NCBI RefSeq assembly: GCF_015624485.1
Contig: NZ_CP061378.1
Location: 4,278,001 to 4,342,000 of the forward strand
Direction: 5' to 3'
Origin: Bradyrhizobium genosp. L
GTDB taxonomy: Bacteria; Pseudomonadota; Alphaproteobacteria; Rhizobiales; Xanthobacteraceae
DNA length: 64,000 bases
The notes under the pieces are model-generated. The model saw only the letters and a list, made by a program, of their open reading frames with translations. It ran no database searches and was not told where the DNA came from. Below are positions 37,973-47,266 of this stretch, in pieces. Numbering within the stretch: position 1 is the first letter of the stretch; each line of letters opens with the position of its first letter. The translations under genes were made by a program, and so were the position numbers.

Positions 37973-38101
37973 ATGACCCACTGGCATGACTCGATGGTCG
38001 ATCAACCCGAGACGTCGGGCACGGCCTATGCCGCCGGCTGGACCATCAGCGGGCTGGCAGTGCTTGGCCTGGTCGTCTGCGTTTGGGTCCTTGGGATCTA
38101 G
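37973..38101 (+). CDS. Small single-helix membrane protein (42 aa)
   Basis: A 42-residue protein starting MTHWHDSMVDQPETSG with one C-terminal helix (ISGLAVLGLVVCVWVLGI). It is supported by a strong ribosome site AGGGAGG (37961-37967) 5 nt before the ATG. It sits between the SDR gene and a DHDPS-like gene. No function is known to me. Confidence 0.6.
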   Translation: MTHWHDSMVDQPETSGTAYAAGWTISGLAVLGLVVCVWVLGI

Positions 38102-38198
38102 GCCGGGAGCGGCTTTCTATTGCGATGCAAATCCTGCGGCGGGCTTACGCCCGCGCCGCATTGGGCGATTTCCCGGTTCGCGATCTCCCTTCCCCGAT

Positions 38199-39107
38199 CT
38201 ATTCGGCCGCCTCAGCGCGCTTGCCAGTGGGCGCACCAAGGCCGTGCAGCGCTTTTGCGATCGCCGCCTGCTGCGCCGGCGACGCCTCGGGCATCGGCGC
38301 ACGCGGAAAGGTTTGCGGCAGGCCCTGCAGGGTCTGCGCATAGCGGGTGCAGGCCGGCAGGTTGTCGGCAATCACCGCGTTCCACAGCGTCAGCAGCGTC
38401 TTGTGCAGATCGAGCGCGCCGGCATGATCGCCCGCCTTCACGGCGTCCCACAGCTTGACCGAGGCGTGCGGCGCGGCGGTGAGGATCGCGGCGATCGAGC
38501 CGTGCGCACCGAGGGTGTAGGACGGATACATCAACGCATCGACGGCGCTGTAGATCAGTTTGTCGGGCGCCATCATCATCAGGTCGGCGAACAGCTTGAG
38601 GTCACCGGCGCTCTGCTTGACGCCGACCACCAGCGGCACCTCGTTCATGATCCGCGTCAGCAGCGCCGGCGACAGATAGGACCATGGCACGACGTTGTAG
38701 ATGATGATGGGCATGCCGGTCTCGTCGGCGATGCGGCGGAAATGGCCGACCATCGCCTCGTCGTCGGGCTTGAACAGATAATGCACCGGCGTCACCTGCA
38801 GCGCCGCGACATCCATGTCGCGCACCAGCCTGCCGCGCCGGACCGCATCGCGGGTGGAATCGACGATGACGCCGGCGATGACGGGCGCCCGGCCGTTCGC
38901 GGCCTCGACCGTCGCCGCGATCAGGTCGCGATATTCCTCGTGATCGAGCGCGTGGCCCTCGCCGGTCGAGCCGCCGGCCGCCATGCCGTGGGCGCCGGCC
39001 CCGAGCAGCCAGTCGACCTGCGGCGCGACCAGCTTGAAATCGATCTCGCCGTCCTTCCGGAACGGCGTGGTCATCGGCGGTATCACGCCGGTCGGACGCA
39101 TCTTCAT
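38199..39107 (-). CDS. Dihydrodipicolinate synthase family protein
   Basis: A 302-residue (beta/alpha)8 aldolase of the DHDPS/NAL superfamily. The Schiff-base lysine is Lys164 (VVGVKQSAGDL), the conserved Tyr is Tyr137 (IIIYNVV), and the carboxylate-binding loop is GGSTGEG (45-51) instead of GGTTGE. It is therefore an aldolase for a pyruvate-type keto acid, but probably not DapA itself. I start at ATG 39107 with GAGGG upstream. It stands alone. Confidence 0.88.
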   Translation of the reverse strand: MKMRPTGVIPPMTTPFRKDGEIDFKLVAPQVDWLLGAGAHGMAAGGSTGEGHALDHEEYRDLIAATVEAANGRAPVIAGVIVDSTRDAVRRGRLVRDMDVAALQVTPVHYLFKPDDEAMVGHFRRIADETGMPIIIYNVVPWSYLSPALLTRIMNEVPLVVGVKQSAGDLKLFADLMMMAPDKLIYSAVDALMYPSYTLGAHGSIAAILTAAPHASVKLWDAVKAGDHAGALDLHKTLLTLWNAVIADNLPACTRYAQTLQGLPQTFPRAPMPEASPAQQAAIAKALHGLGAPTGKRAEAAE

Positions 39108-39284
39108 CGGCAGGCCCTCGCTGTTTCCATCCCGCCTGTCCGGCACCGCTCATTGTCGGCGGTGCTCTCGGGGTCGGCCGATCGAGCCTATCGCGCATCG
39201 CTGCGGCGTCCAGCGGCCACGTTGGCGCAGCTGTCCCACAGCCTGGACATGGCCCGGCACCAGGATGCCGGTAAACGTCCTCGC
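39108..39284. other. Intergenic stretch upstream of the DHDPS-like gene
   Basis: These bases form the 5' part of a 700-nt region (39108-39808) without a clear gene. I see no hairpin or promoter here. Features further along (a possible short gene, a candidate sRNA and two terminators) are listed separately. Confidence 0.4.
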
Positions 39285-39443
39285 TTACGGAAACAGCAGC
39301 CTGAGCAGGCCGCGCCATGAGAGGTCAAGCACCACCTCATGGTGCCGCAAGCCCTTGCCGCCCTTGACCAGGCCGAGGTCCCGTATCAGGCAATAATGGC
39401 CGCTGCTCATGCGAGCCAGTCGGCTGTTTCTGAAGCGCCCCAT
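39285..39443 (-). CDS. Possible short basic protein (52 aa)
   Basis: The frame reads MGRFRNSRLARM... ending ...LDLSWRGLLRLLFP, with codon third positions mostly G or C as in real genes here. No ribosome site is seen at the ATG 39443; the frame is open upstream to 39566, with a possible GTG start near 39526. It could be a spurious frame. No family recognised. Confidence 0.3.
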   Translation of the reverse strand: MGRFRNSRLARMSSGHYCLIRDLGLVKGGKGLRHHEVVLDLSWRGLLRLLFP

Positions 39444-39544
39444 GGCACGCGAGAATGCACCGCGGATCGATTCCGTCAAATCTTGACCTGCTCGAATCGC
39501 GCGCGTGACGCGGCGCGTGCGCACCGCGATGCAGAGCCGCGGAA

Positions 39545-39578
39545 TCAAAAACCTCCGGCAGGGCATTGCCGGAGGTTT
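39545..39578 (-). terminator. Rho-independent terminator of the candidate sRNA
   Basis: On the minus strand AACCTCCGGCA pairs with TGCCGGAGGTT across a 6-nt loop and runs into TTTTTG. It does not belong to the porin, which has its own terminator further upstream. Confidence 0.8.
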
Positions 39579-39622
39579 GGAGGCTTAGCACGAGGCCAAG
39601 AGCCATCAATCTATGTGTTGGC
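39545..39622 (-). ncRNA. Candidate small RNA of about 75-80 nt
   Basis: On the minus strand a TATATAAG -10 box (39628-39635) precedes a likely start near 39622, and the transcript would end in the hairpin and U-tract at 39545-39578. The segment has no convincing gene, although it could encode a leader peptide starting MALGLVLSLQ. It lies between the porin terminator and the DHDPS-like gene. Family unknown. Confidence 0.5.
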
Positions 39623-39627
39623 CGCCG

Positions 39628-39635
39628 CTTATATA
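39628..39635 (-). promoter_or_regulatory. -10 box of the candidate sRNA
   Basis: TATATAAG on the minus strand in a notably AT-rich patch (39628-39680). A clear -35 is not seen at 17 nt. Confidence 0.4.
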
Positions 39636-39748
39636 GTTTAGTAGATCAGGTAAGTAAATAAGTTTGCGGCAAATCAAACGCATGGCACGTCTTCGTGATT
39701 TGCGTAAAACCAAGATGATCGCCGCATCGATCATCCCTGCTTACTCAA

Positions 39749-39778
39749 GAAAAACCCCGGCAGTTGTCTGCCGGGGTT
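39749..39778 (-). terminator. Rho-independent terminator after the porin gene
   Basis: CCCCGGCAG (39755-39763) pairs with CTGCCGGGG (39768-39776) across a 4-nt loop, with TTTTT on the minus strand. It starts 33 nt past the porin stop. Confidence 0.92.
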
Positions 39779-39808
39779 CTGTTGGATCGTGATCAGATCA
39801 ACCGGGAC

Positions 39809-41368
39809 TTACCAGTTGCGCTGAGCGCGGAACAGCATCTGGACGGTGTCCTGGTCCTTCAGCTCGTAGGTTGCGCTCGGCTTGCCGATCGAGCCCGACG
39901 ACGTGGTGATGAAGCCCGCATACTTCTGATCGAGATGCGAGTAGGTCACGTCCGCCGAGAAGGTCAGGTTCTTGACCGGGGTCCAGCGGGTGATCACGCC
40001 GACCTGCGCGATGTTGTAGTCGGGGTTGCAAGCGGTCACGCCGGCGCCGCCAGCGAACGCGGTGCGGAAGGTACCACCGACGCCACCAACGCCGCAGATG
40101 TAGGTCTTGGCCGTGTCATTATACATGATCGCGGCGTAAGCACCGTACAGAGCGGTGTTCCAGTAGGGGTTCCAGTTGTGGGTGTACGCACCGCGCATAC
40201 CCCAGGTCTTGATGGTCTGCTGCTGACCGCCGGCAATGAACACCGTGTCAGGCGCAGTGCCGAAGCCGACGCTGCCGTAGGCAAGCGGCGAGCTCGAGCC
40301 ACCGAAGATCGCAACCGAGCCGGCCTGGCTGGCCAGTTCCTGGATGTTGTAACGGGTCGCACCATCCGTATACACGCCCTGGACGTTGATCGTGTCGCCA
40401 GGTCCGGTCGGAATGTTCTTGATCGACAGAGCCAGCGCACCAGCCCAGCCCCACTTGTCATCGGGATGACCGGTGACTTCGGTGGCGCCGTAATAGGCCG
40501 CGTGGTTGTCATGCGCGGCGAGCGATGCCTGGAACAGACCCCAAGCCTGCTCGACCTTCAACGCAGCGACGAAGTCCGGCGCGACCGTGCCGGCAAAGTC
40601 GCTGGCGCCGTAAGCACCACCGGCCGAGAGGTTGTTCACGCCGGCCTGCATGAACGCCGACTGGTCCTGCGCACCGACCGACAGCGAGACGCCGTTGCCG
40701 AACTGCGCGGTGTAGGTGAACTGGTTGATGCCGTTGGTGGTGTTCACGCCACCGACGAGACCGTCGTAGTTGTTGCCCGGATAACCGTTCCAAGGAGCGG
40801 CGAACTGCGAGACCGCGCGGCCGATCGTGAAGCCGGCGAACTGGATGAAAGCGTAGTAGACGCCGACCGTGCCGTAAGCGACGTTGCCCGCGCCGGCGTT
40901 GGCCGGGTTGGAGCCCGGAGCAACCGTGCCGCCGCCACCGAGCGCCGAGTAGATCGTCGCACCCGGAGCAGCGCCGTTCACGGTGTAGCTGTCGGAGGTC
41001 CAGGTGAACACCGTGTCGAAGTAGGTGCGGACCACGCCGTATTCGGTCGCGGTGCGCGTGTCGATGTTCAGGTCTTCACGGGAACGCCAGGTGTAGCCGT
41101 TGGTAAAACGGTTGTTGGCGCCGCTGGTGCCGTTGTAGTTGTTGCCGTAGACGCTGTTGCCGTTGACCACAACGTCAGCGCGGAGATAGCCGCCCAGCTT
41201 GATGCAGGTGTCGGTGCCCGGGATGTAGTAGAAGCCGGGACCATACAGGGAGCAAACCTTCACGTACTCGACCGCCTTGGCCTTGACGGGAAGATCAGCC
41301 GCCTGAGCTGCGCCGACTGCGACCAGGGTCGCCGCCGAGCCCAGGATAAGGCTCTTCACCAATTTCAT
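39809..41368 (-). CDS. Porin of the Omp2b family (alphaproteobacterial)
   Basis: A 519-residue outer-membrane porin. The signal peptide is MKLVKSLILGSAATLVAVGAAQA, the mature start is ADLPVKAKAVEYVKVCSLYGPGFYYIPGTDTCIKLGGYLRAD (with the Cys pair of the family), and the end RAQRNW has the aromatic C-terminal residue needed for BAM insertion. The gene uses mostly C-ending codons, as expected for a highly expressed protein, and has a strong terminator. It is divergent from a MarR regulator. Confidence 0.93.
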   Translation of the reverse strand: MKLVKSLILGSAATLVAVGAAQAADLPVKAKAVEYVKVCSLYGPGFYYIPGTDTCIKLGGYLRADVVVNGNSVYGNNYNGTSGANNRFTNGYTWRSREDLNIDTRTATEYGVVRTYFDTVFTWTSDSYTVNGAAPGATIYSALGGGGTVAPGSNPANAGAGNVAYGTVGVYYAFIQFAGFTIGRAVSQFAAPWNGYPGNNYDGLVGGVNTTNGINQFTYTAQFGNGVSLSVGAQDQSAFMQAGVNNLSAGGAYGASDFAGTVAPDFVAALKVEQAWGLFQASLAAHDNHAAYYGATEVTGHPDDKWGWAGALALSIKNIPTGPGDTINVQGVYTDGATRYNIQELASQAGSVAIFGGSSSPLAYGSVGFGTAPDTVFIAGGQQQTIKTWGMRGAYTHNWNPYWNTALYGAYAAIMYNDTAKTYICGVGGVGGTFRTAFAGGAGVTACNPDYNIAQVGVITRWTPVKNLTFSADVTYSHLDQKYAGFITTSSGSIGKPSATYELKDQDTVQMLFRAQRNW

Positions 41369-41786
41369 ATTAAACCTCCAAGTTGCTCATATGCGGAGAG
41401 TCCGGGCCGTTAGCGCCCCGAGATCCTCCCGTATTGCCGATCACCGCTCAGTCCCCAGACGTAAGCGAGCAACACAACGGGACGATCGAGATTCCCCTAC
41501 CGCCGGGTTCAATATGCATGGGCGAATTGCCTAATCAAAATAGTTTATAAAGTCAGGTTTACGAATGCGGCCACACTGTGTCTCGTTAGCAACGCTTCTC
41601 GTAACCCCTTTGTCCGCGTGGGAAAACGTGTCGCACCGAAAAAGTATAATCGTCATCCAACCATCATAATTAATTCAGGTTCACTTGCACTTTTGACCGA
41701 CTTGGGAGAACAATCGCATTAGCCGAACACACAATTGAAGAATCAAATCAGCGCCAAGCTGGTGTCGGTTGCGAGGAAGGGAAGCC
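41369..41786. promoter_or_regulatory. Divergent intergenic region of the porin and MarR genes
   Basis: This 418-nt region is clearly more AT-rich than its neighbours. A TATAAT at 41645-41650 could serve the MarR gene, although the -35 is weak. On the minus strand an AT-rich TTGATT/TATAAA patch at 41535-41560 could hold the porin promoter. No palindrome stands out. Confidence 0.4.
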
Positions 41787-42299
41787 GTGTCAGTGACCAG
41801 AAAGGACTCGACGCGTCAGCGCGCCATCGAGAATCTCGACATCATCAAGCGCTTTACGCTCGAAATCTCATCCATCAATTCGCATCTGGAACGGGTCCGC
41901 CAGCTTTGGGGCAAGGCGCTCGGCGTCAGCGGTCCGCAGTGGATGATCCTGATCGCAGTCTCGGACCTCGACAAGGATGGCGGGGTGCCGATCAACGTGG
42001 TGTCGAAACTTCTTCACGTCGATCCGTCGTTCGTCACCACCCAGTCCAAGCTCTTGGAGCAGAAGGACCTGCTCAGCCGGTCGCCCTCCCCGGACGATGC
42101 CCGGGTGGTCCGGCTGTCGCTCACCGACAAGACCCGCAAGCACCTCGCCGGCCTCGCCGAACAGCACAACGCGTTTCGGAAAACCGTGTTCGAGGAGTTC
42201 AGTGAAAAGGAGCTCGCCGACTTCACGACCAAGCTCGCCACCCTGACCAACCGCCTGGAAAAGGCCTGCGCCAAGGTCGCGCTGGATTACAGCTTCTGA
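41787..42299 (+). CDS. MarR-family transcriptional regulator
   Basis: A 170-residue MarR protein. The winged helix is GVPINVVSKLLHVDPSFVTTQSKLLEQKDLLSRSPSPDDARVVRLSLT (about 72-119), with an N-terminal dimerisation helix. I start at GTG 41787, because AGGAAGGGA lies just upstream. It is divergent from the porin gene, so it may regulate it. Just downstream is the tRNA-Pro gene. Confidence 0.88.
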   Translation: MSVTRKDSTRQRAIENLDIIKRFTLEISSINSHLERVRQLWGKALGVSGPQWMILIAVSDLDKDGGVPINVVSKLLHVDPSFVTTQSKLLEQKDLLSRSPSPDDARVVRLSLTDKTRKHLAGLAEQHNAFRKTVFEEFSEKELADFTTKLATLTNRLEKACAKVALDYSF

Positions 42300-42430
42300 C
42301 GTGGTGATTTCCGCGTCGCCGGCCGGATCGGGCGGAACCGGCTCCGATCGAGGCCTTCGAGGCCCGCCACAGCCCTAAGGCCCGCCCACAGCCTTGCGCG
42401 AACCCAGGATCGCAGCTAATGGAACGACAT

Positions 42431-42508
42431 CGGAGCGTGGCGCAGCCCGGTTAGCGCACTAGTCTGGGAGACTAGGGGTCGGAGGTTCAAATCCTCTCGC
42501 TCCGACCA
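42431..42508 (+). tRNA. tRNA-Pro (anticodon GGG)
   Basis: A complete cloverleaf: acceptor CGGAGCG / CGCTCCG, D-arm GCGC ... GCGC, anticodon stem CTAGT / ACTAG with loop CTGGGAG (anticodon GGG at 42466-42468), 5-nt variable loop and T-arm GGAGG TTCAAAT CCTCT. CCA is encoded (42506-42508). A T-run follows directly (42509-42514), serving as terminator. Confidence 0.97.
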
Positions 42509-42560
42509 TTTTTTCAAAGAGTTTGGCAGCAGCATCGACGGCGGCACTTGCAGTGACCGC

Positions 42561-43175
42561 TCAGCCGTCCTTCATCACGGCGTCGATCACCTGCCGGCAA
42601 GCGACCAATTCCTGCAGGGCGCGTTCAAGCCGCTCGCGGTCGGCGGGCGGGACTCCGGCGCGGACGGCAGGTGCGGCCGAGGCCTGCGCCTTCGCCGGCT
42701 GGGCCTTTGTTGGCTGGGCGCGCGCCTTGTAGGTCGACAGGATGGCGTCCTCGTCGGGATCGACGAAGCGATAGTCGATGCCGCCCTCGTCGCCATCGCC
42801 CTCCTCGCCGTCCAGATCGGCATTGTCGGCGACCTCGAAATCGTCGGACTCGGCCATGCTGTGGCCGACCGCCTCCTCGACCGCGCCGAACGAGACCGCG
42901 GCGGTCTGGTCGGCGATGCCCTGCACCGACTTGATGCCGTGCTCTTTCAGGATCCGCTGCACGCCGCGGATGGTGTAGCCTTCGCCATAGAGCAGCCGGC
43001 GAATGCCCTTGAGCAGGTCGACGTCGTCAGGACGATAGTAGCGGCGGCCGCCGCTGCGCTTCATCGGCTTGATCTGCGCGAAGCGGGTTTCCCAGAACCT
43101 CAGCACATGCTGGGGAATGTCGAGCTCATCAGCGACCTCGCTGATGGTACGGAACGCATCCGGCGCCTTGTCCAA
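42561..43175 (-). CDS. MerR-family transcriptional regulator
   Basis: A 204-residue protein with an N-terminal MerR HTH ([67 protein letters not shown], about 10-75), an acidic middle ([13 protein letters not shown]) and a C-terminal helix. It lies downstream of ihfA on the same strand, a pairing conserved in alphaproteobacteria, separated here by a dispersed repeat. It lacks the Cys ligands of metal-sensing MerR proteins. Role unknown. Confidence 0.9.
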   Translation of the reverse strand: MDKAPDAFRTISEVADELDIPQHVLRFWETRFAQIKPMKRSGGRRYYRPDDVDLLKGIRRLLYGEGYTIRGVQRILKEHGIKSVQGIADQTAAVSFGAVEEAVGHSMAESDDFEVADNADLDGEEGDGDEGGIDYRFVDPDEDAILSTYKARAQPTKAQPAKAQASAAPAVRAGVPPADRERLERALQELVACRQVIDAVMKDG

Positions 43176-43207
43176 ATGCCCGCTCCTCTTCGTTCAAGAA
43201 AAAAGAC

Positions 43208-43312
43208 CAGAGCATTTTCCGTTCCGATGGAATCGGAACGGAGCTCCAGGTTTTTGTTTTGACGCGTTTTCTTCACGCGAACCGGTATCCACTTCGCTCG
43301 AAAACGCTCTAG
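43208..43312. repeat. Dispersed hairpin repeat, copy 2
   Basis: Starts CAGAGCATTTT and ends AAAACGCTCTAG. The internal hairpin is CCGTTCCGAT / ATCGGAACGG around GGA, again with GAATC at the apex. The last ~53 bp equal those of copy 1 at 36663-36769. Relative to copy 1, two stem positions differ on both arms and still pair. Confidence 0.9.
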
Positions 43313-43641
43313 TCGTCCTTGCCATCGCCATTGGTCACGGCATGGCCGTTGATGCGCTGCTTCAGGATCGCCGACGGCTTGAACACCATGACACGGCGCG
43401 GCGAGATCGGCACCTCGGTGCCGGTCTTCGGATTACGCCCGATGCGCTGCCCCTTCTTGCGCACCATGAAGGAGCCGAACGACGACAGCTTCACCGTCTC
43501 GCCCTTTTCCAGGCAATCGGTGATCTCCTTCAGCACAAGCTCGACGAACGCCGACGATTCGGTGCGCGACAGGCCTACCTTCTGATAGACCGCCTCGCAC
43601 AGATCAACGCGTGTGACTGTTTTCCCGGTTCCGTTGGTCAT
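43309..43641 (-). CDS. ihfA: Integration host factor subunit alpha
   Basis: A 110-residue HU/IHF protein with [64 protein letters not shown] and [17 protein letters not shown], which are IHF-alpha like (the GRNPKTG DNA-binding arm). It bends DNA as a heterodimer with IHF-beta. I start at ATG 43641; a longer frame reaches 43701. It follows fabH in the conserved plsX-fabH-ihfA-merR order. Confidence 0.95.
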   Translation of the reverse strand: MTNGTGKTVTRVDLCEAVYQKVGLSRTESSAFVELVLKEITDCLEKGETVKLSSFGSFMVRKKGQRIGRNPKTGTEVPISPRRVMVFKPSAILKQRINGHAVTNGDGKDD

Positions 43642-43771
43642 CGCCTGCCCCGCACTCTCGGCGAACAATTTCTTGCCTGAAATTAAAAGCTTAGCGCGCA
43701 ATGGTCAACAGCGACCAGCACACGGGGAATGAAAGATACCGGCAAAATATCAGGACTTTTGAGTCGTCCGC

Positions 43772-44749
43772 TCACCAGCGCACGAGCGCCGACCCCCAGG
43801 TGAAGCCGCCGCCCATCGCCTCGAACAGCACGAGATCGCCCTTCTTGACCCGTCCGTCCCTCACTGCCGTCGTCAACGCGAGCGGGATCGAGGCGGCCGA
43901 GGTGTTGCCGTGCTTGTCGACCGTCAAGACCACCTTCTGCGGCGCAATATGCAGCTTGTTCGCGGACGCATCGATGATTCGCTTGTTGGCCTGATGCGGA
44001 ATGAACCAGTTGATGTCGTCGGCATTGAAGCCGGTGGCGTTGAAGGCGTCGACGATCACGTCGGTGATCATGCCGACCGCATGCTTGAACACCTCGCGGC
44101 CCTCCATCCGCAAATGTCCGACCGTCTTGGTCGAGCCGGGCCCGCCGTCGACGAACAGCTTCGACTTGTGGCGCCCGTCGGAGCGCAGATGCGTGGTCAA
44201 TATGCCGGGATCCTCGATCGTGCCGGCGTGCGGCTGCGCCTCGAGCACGACGGCGCCGGCGCCGTCGCCGAACAGCACGCAGGTGCCGCGGTCCTCCCAG
44301 TCGAGGATCCGCGAGAAGGTCTCGGCGCCGATCACCAGCGCCCGCTTGTGGGCGCCGGCGCGCAGGAAATTGTCGGCCGTGGCGAGCGCAAAGACGAAGC
44401 CGGAGCACACCGCCTGCAGGTCGAAGGCGACGCCATGATCGATGCCGAGCCCGTGCTGGACCGCGACCGCGGTGGCCGGAAAGGTGTTGTCGGGCGTCGA
44501 GGTCGCCAGCACGATCAGGTCGATCGACTGCGCATCGATCTTCGCATCGGTGAGCGCGGCCTGCGCCGCCTTGATCGCGAGATGCGAGGTGAACTCGTCA
44601 TCGGCGGCGATGTGGCGCTCGCGGATGCCGGTGCGCTGCACGATCCAGTCATCCGACGTGTCGATTCGCGCAGCCAGTTCGGCATTGGTCAAGACTCGCT
44701 CCGGCAGATAAGAGCCGCAGCCGAGCACTACCGAACGGATCGCAGTCAC
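43772..44749 (-). CDS. fabH: 3-oxoacyl-ACP synthase III
   Basis: A 325-residue KAS III that condenses acetyl-CoA with malonyl-ACP to start fatty-acid synthesis. The triad is Cys115 ([10 protein letters not shown]), His252 ([11 protein letters not shown]) and Asn282 ([11 protein letters not shown]). The GTG start overlaps the plsX stop (GTGA), so the two are translationally coupled. Confidence 0.97.
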   Translation of the reverse strand: MTAIRSVVLGCGSYLPERVLTNAELAARIDTSDDWIVQRTGIRERHIAADDEFTSHLAIKAAQAALTDAKIDAQSIDLIVLATSTPDNTFPATAVAVQHGLGIDHGVAFDLQAVCSGFVFALATADNFLRAGAHKRALVIGAETFSRILDWEDRGTCVLFGDGAGAVVLEAQPHAGTIEDPGILTTHLRSDGRHKSKLFVDGGPGSTKTVGHLRMEGREVFKHAVGMITDVIVDAFNATGFNADDINWFIPHQANKRIIDASANKLHIAPQKVVLTVDKHGNTSAASIPLALTTAVRDGRVKKGDLVLFEAMGGGFTWGSALVRW

Positions 44750-45807
44750 GAGACAGCCTCCTGCGCGGTCTGCGCCTGCACCAGCGCGCTGCCGTCGCGA
44801 TTAAGCATCTGATTGATCTTGGTGAGGAGATCGTAGTGGGCCATCTCATAGCCAACATCCACCGCATAGGCAAAGCCTTCCGCGTTGATGCCGCCATGGC
44901 TCTTGATGACCACGCCCTTGAGGCCGAGCAGCACGCTGCCATTCGACTTGTTGGGATCGAGCTTGTCGCGCAGCTTCTGGAACGCGCCGCGGGCGAGCAA
45001 ATAGCCGATCCGCGCCAGCAAGCTCGACGACATCGCCTCGCGCAGCAGGGTGAACATCTGGCGCGCGGTTCCCTCGGCGGCCTTCAGCGCGATATTGCCG
45101 CTGAAACCTTCAGACACGATCACGTCAGCCGCGCCCTTGCCGATCCCGTCACCCTCGACGAAGCCGACATAGTTGAACTGGGACGAGTTCATCGCTCGCA
45201 GCATTCCGGCCGCCTCGCGGATCTCCTCATGGCCCTTCATTTCCTCGGACCCGATGTTAAGCAGGCCGACTGTCGGCCGTTCCAGATTGAACAGCACGCT
45301 CGCCATGGCGCTGCCCATCACGGCCAGCGTCGTCAGATGGCGGGCATCGCCGCCGATCGTGGCGCCGAGGTCGAGCACGACCGAGTTGCCGCGCAGCGTC
45401 GGCCACACCGCCGCGAGCGCCGGACGGTCGACGCCGGGCAAGGTCCGCAGATTGATCCCGCCCATCGCCATCAGCGCGCCGGTGTTGCCGGCGGACACCG
45501 CGACGTCGGCTTCGCCATGCTTCACGGCATCGATCGCAAGCCACATCGACGAGGCCCGGCGCGTGCGCCGAAGGGCCTGGCTCGGCTTCTCGTCGTTCTT
45601 CACCGCGACGTCGGTATGGATCACCTTCGACACCGCCTTGAGCGCTGGATGCTTGGCCAGTTCGGCCTCGATCTTGGCCTGGTCCCCGACCAGCAGGAAT
45701 TCGCTGTCGGGATGGCGGCTGAGCGAGATCGCGGCGCCGGGAACGACAACCGATGCGCCGACATCGCCCCCCATGGCGTCAAGCGCGATTCGAACCTTTT
45801 GAGGCAT
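44746..45807 (-). CDS. plsX: Phosphate acyltransferase PlsX
   Basis: A 353-residue PlsX that makes acyl-phosphate from acyl-ACP for phospholipid synthesis. Typical segments: [91 protein letters not shown] start at ATG 45807; a GTG at 45834 would add 9 residues not found in homologues. No rpmF gene lies upstream, unlike the enterobacterial order. A good promoter is seen at 46001-46028. Confidence 0.96.
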   Translation of the reverse strand: MPQKVRIALDAMGGDVGASVVVPGAAISLSRHPDSEFLLVGDQAKIEAELAKHPALKAVSKVIHTDVAVKNDEKPSQALRRTRRASSMWLAIDAVKHGEADVAVSAGNTGALMAMGGINLRTLPGVDRPALAAVWPTLRGNSVVLDLGATIGGDARHLTTLAVMGSAMASVLFNLERPTVGLLNIGSEEMKGHEEIREAAGMLRAMNSSQFNYVGFVEGDGIGKGAADVIVSEGFSGNIALKAAEGTARQMFTLLREAMSSSLLARIGYLLARGAFQKLRDKLDPNKSNGSVLLGLKGVVIKSHGGINAEGFAYAVDVGYEMAHYDLLTKINQMLNRDGSALVQAQTAQEAVS

Positions 45808-46000
45808 GAACGTCCCGGAAACCTGCTCTCCCACAGCCTTTCAGACCAAGACCGCGAGCTTGAAGTCACCGCTGCTGGCGGCGCGCGGCGAAACGCCAAC
45901 TCGCGTCCCGGCCGGGCCGCGACAATAGCGTGTCCGCGGTCTGACACAACCTCTTGACGGCAGCGCCCCGGAACCATCGAAGCGCCGCGAGGCACGTCGT

Positions 46001-46028
46001 AGTATAGCAAAAATATAATGTATTTCAA
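46001..46028 (-). promoter_or_regulatory. Sigma70-like promoter of plsX
   Basis: On the minus strand TTGAAA (46023-46028), a 16-nt AT-rich spacer, and TATACT (46001-46006). A perfect 10-bp palindrome CAATGCATTG (46026-46035) overlaps the -35 box and could be a repressor site. It lies in the 323-nt gap 45808-46130, where nothing else is seen. Confidence 0.65.
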
Positions 46029-46130
46029 TGCATTGCATCATGTATTTGAAGTGACGACCGACACCTCTTACCGGATGGTGGAGGCAAGCCATCCCCTCAA
46101 ATGTCGCTACAAATGCCCATGAATTGCGCT

Positions 46131-46718
46131 TCAGTTGCCTTTGGGCTTCTTGCCGCCAGGCTGTTCCGTCAGCGCCTTGAGCGCCGCGAACGGATGATCT
46201 TCGGGATCAGGGACTTCAACCGTCTGTTCAAAGACGGCGTCGGCCTTGCGCGGATAGGGATCGACGCCGAGAAACAGCGCGTCGGTGGCGAGCCGGCCGA
46301 GATCGATGAAGCCGCCCGTGATCGGCTCCGGCGGGTCCGGCGTTTCCTCGTCGCCGTCGTCAGCCTCGTCGACCAGATCGGCCATCTCCGGGATCTGCTC
46401 CGGTGGCGCGAACATCACGTCGATCTCTTCATCGATGTCGTTCTCGATCGGATCGAGCGTCACCACGCAGGTCTGACCGATTCGGGCCTGCACCCTGCCC
46501 GTGACGTGGTAGCTGCCGTCGCGCTTCGGCATGATATCGAACGCCGCATGCGCCGAGACGACCTCGCGCAGCTCCGCGATCCCAGCCATCGCCTTGCGCG
46601 CCGCCTCGTCGGCCTCGATCTCGCGGTGCAGCCCGGTATCAGGGATCTGCGCGACATTGACGAGAACTTTCCAGGGGTCGCGCAAAGGGTCGCGCGCGCG
46701 CGTGGGATCGCCGCTCAT
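46131..46718 (-). CDS. DUF177 (YceD-like) protein
   Basis: A 195-residue DUF177 protein. The Cys-containing QTCVVTLDPIENDIDEEIDVMFAP segment and FIDLGRLATDALFLGVDPYPRKADA are typical; the acidic patch DEADDGDEETPDPPEP lies between. DUF177 proteins are linked to 23S rRNA or ribosome assembly in some organisms. Its ATG overlaps the stop of the upstream chaperone gene (ATGA). Confidence 0.88.
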   Translation of the reverse strand: MSGDPTRARDPLRDPWKVLVNVAQIPDTGLHREIEADEAARKAMAGIAELREVVSAHAAFDIMPKRDGSYHVTGRVQARIGQTCVVTLDPIENDIDEEIDVMFAPPEQIPEMADLVDEADDGDEETPDPPEPITGGFIDLGRLATDALFLGVDPYPRKADAVFEQTVEVPDPEDHPFAALKALTEQPGGKKPKGN

Positions 46719-47266
46719 GCCGGGGTGCCCACAGTCTGGGGAATGGGAAAACGCCAGGTGCCGTCAGTCAGCGCGGCCAGACCGGTCCGCGCCAGCTCCG
46801 CCATCGCGCGCTTGGCATAGAGGGCGAGCTCGCGCGCCTTGTTCAGATCCTGGCCGTTGAGGATGTTCTTGCAGAATGCGACGGCCAGCGCCTCGTCGCT
46901 GTCGGTCAGGGCCAGATCGTAGGCCGCGGTTCGGCCATAGAAGGCCTCGCCGAACGCCTTCATGCGCTTGGGGACCCCCTGATCGCTGACGCCCATCTCG
47001 CGCAGATTGTCATCCATGTCGGTGCAGAAATGATCGAACAGGGCCTGCGACAGCTCCGCCCCGGCCTCGGCCGATTTGAGCCGCCGTAGCACCAGCCAAA
47101 GGTGCATCAAAAGCAGGTCAAAACGGCCGTTAACCGTGTCCGGAACGCCCAAGTCCCGGTAAAACAACGGTTCTCGTGCCTGCGTCACGATCATGCCATA
47201 GATGGTCTCAATGGTGCCCTGCAGGGGCACCCGGGATTTCCTGAAGTGATTGAACGGCCAAAGCAT
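46715..47266 (-). CDS. Ubiquinol-cytochrome c chaperone family protein (Cbp3-like)
   Basis: A 183-residue protein matching the CBP3/UQCC1 family needed for cytochrome bc1 assembly in mitochondria and alphaproteobacteria. Family segments: IYGMIVTQAREPLFYRDLGVPDTVNGRFDLLLMHLWLVLRRL and FDHFCTDMDDNLREMGVSDQGVPKRMKAFGEAFYGR. It is cytoplasmic and coupled to the DUF177 gene. It is divergent from a BamE gene, an order seen in other alphaproteobacteria. Confidence 0.9.
   Translation of the reverse strand: MLWPFNHFRKSRVPLQGTIETIYGMIVTQAREPLFYRDLGVPDTVNGRFDLLLMHLWLVLRRLKSAEAGAELSQALFDHFCTDMDDNLREMGVSDQGVPKRMKAFGEAFYGRTAAYDLALTDSDEALAVAFCKNILNGQDLNKARELALYAKRAMAELARTGLAALTDGTWRFPIPQTVGTPA

Noticed and set aside
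39682..39792. 36-residue plus-strand frame starting MARLRDLRKTKM
   Set aside because: It lacks a ribosome site and runs into the porin terminator, so it is unlikely to be a gene.
42300..42430. Attachment site or integrase near the tRNA-Pro gene
   Set aside because: No repeat of the tRNA 3' end and no integrase or mobile gene is seen nearby, so there is no sign of an integrated element.
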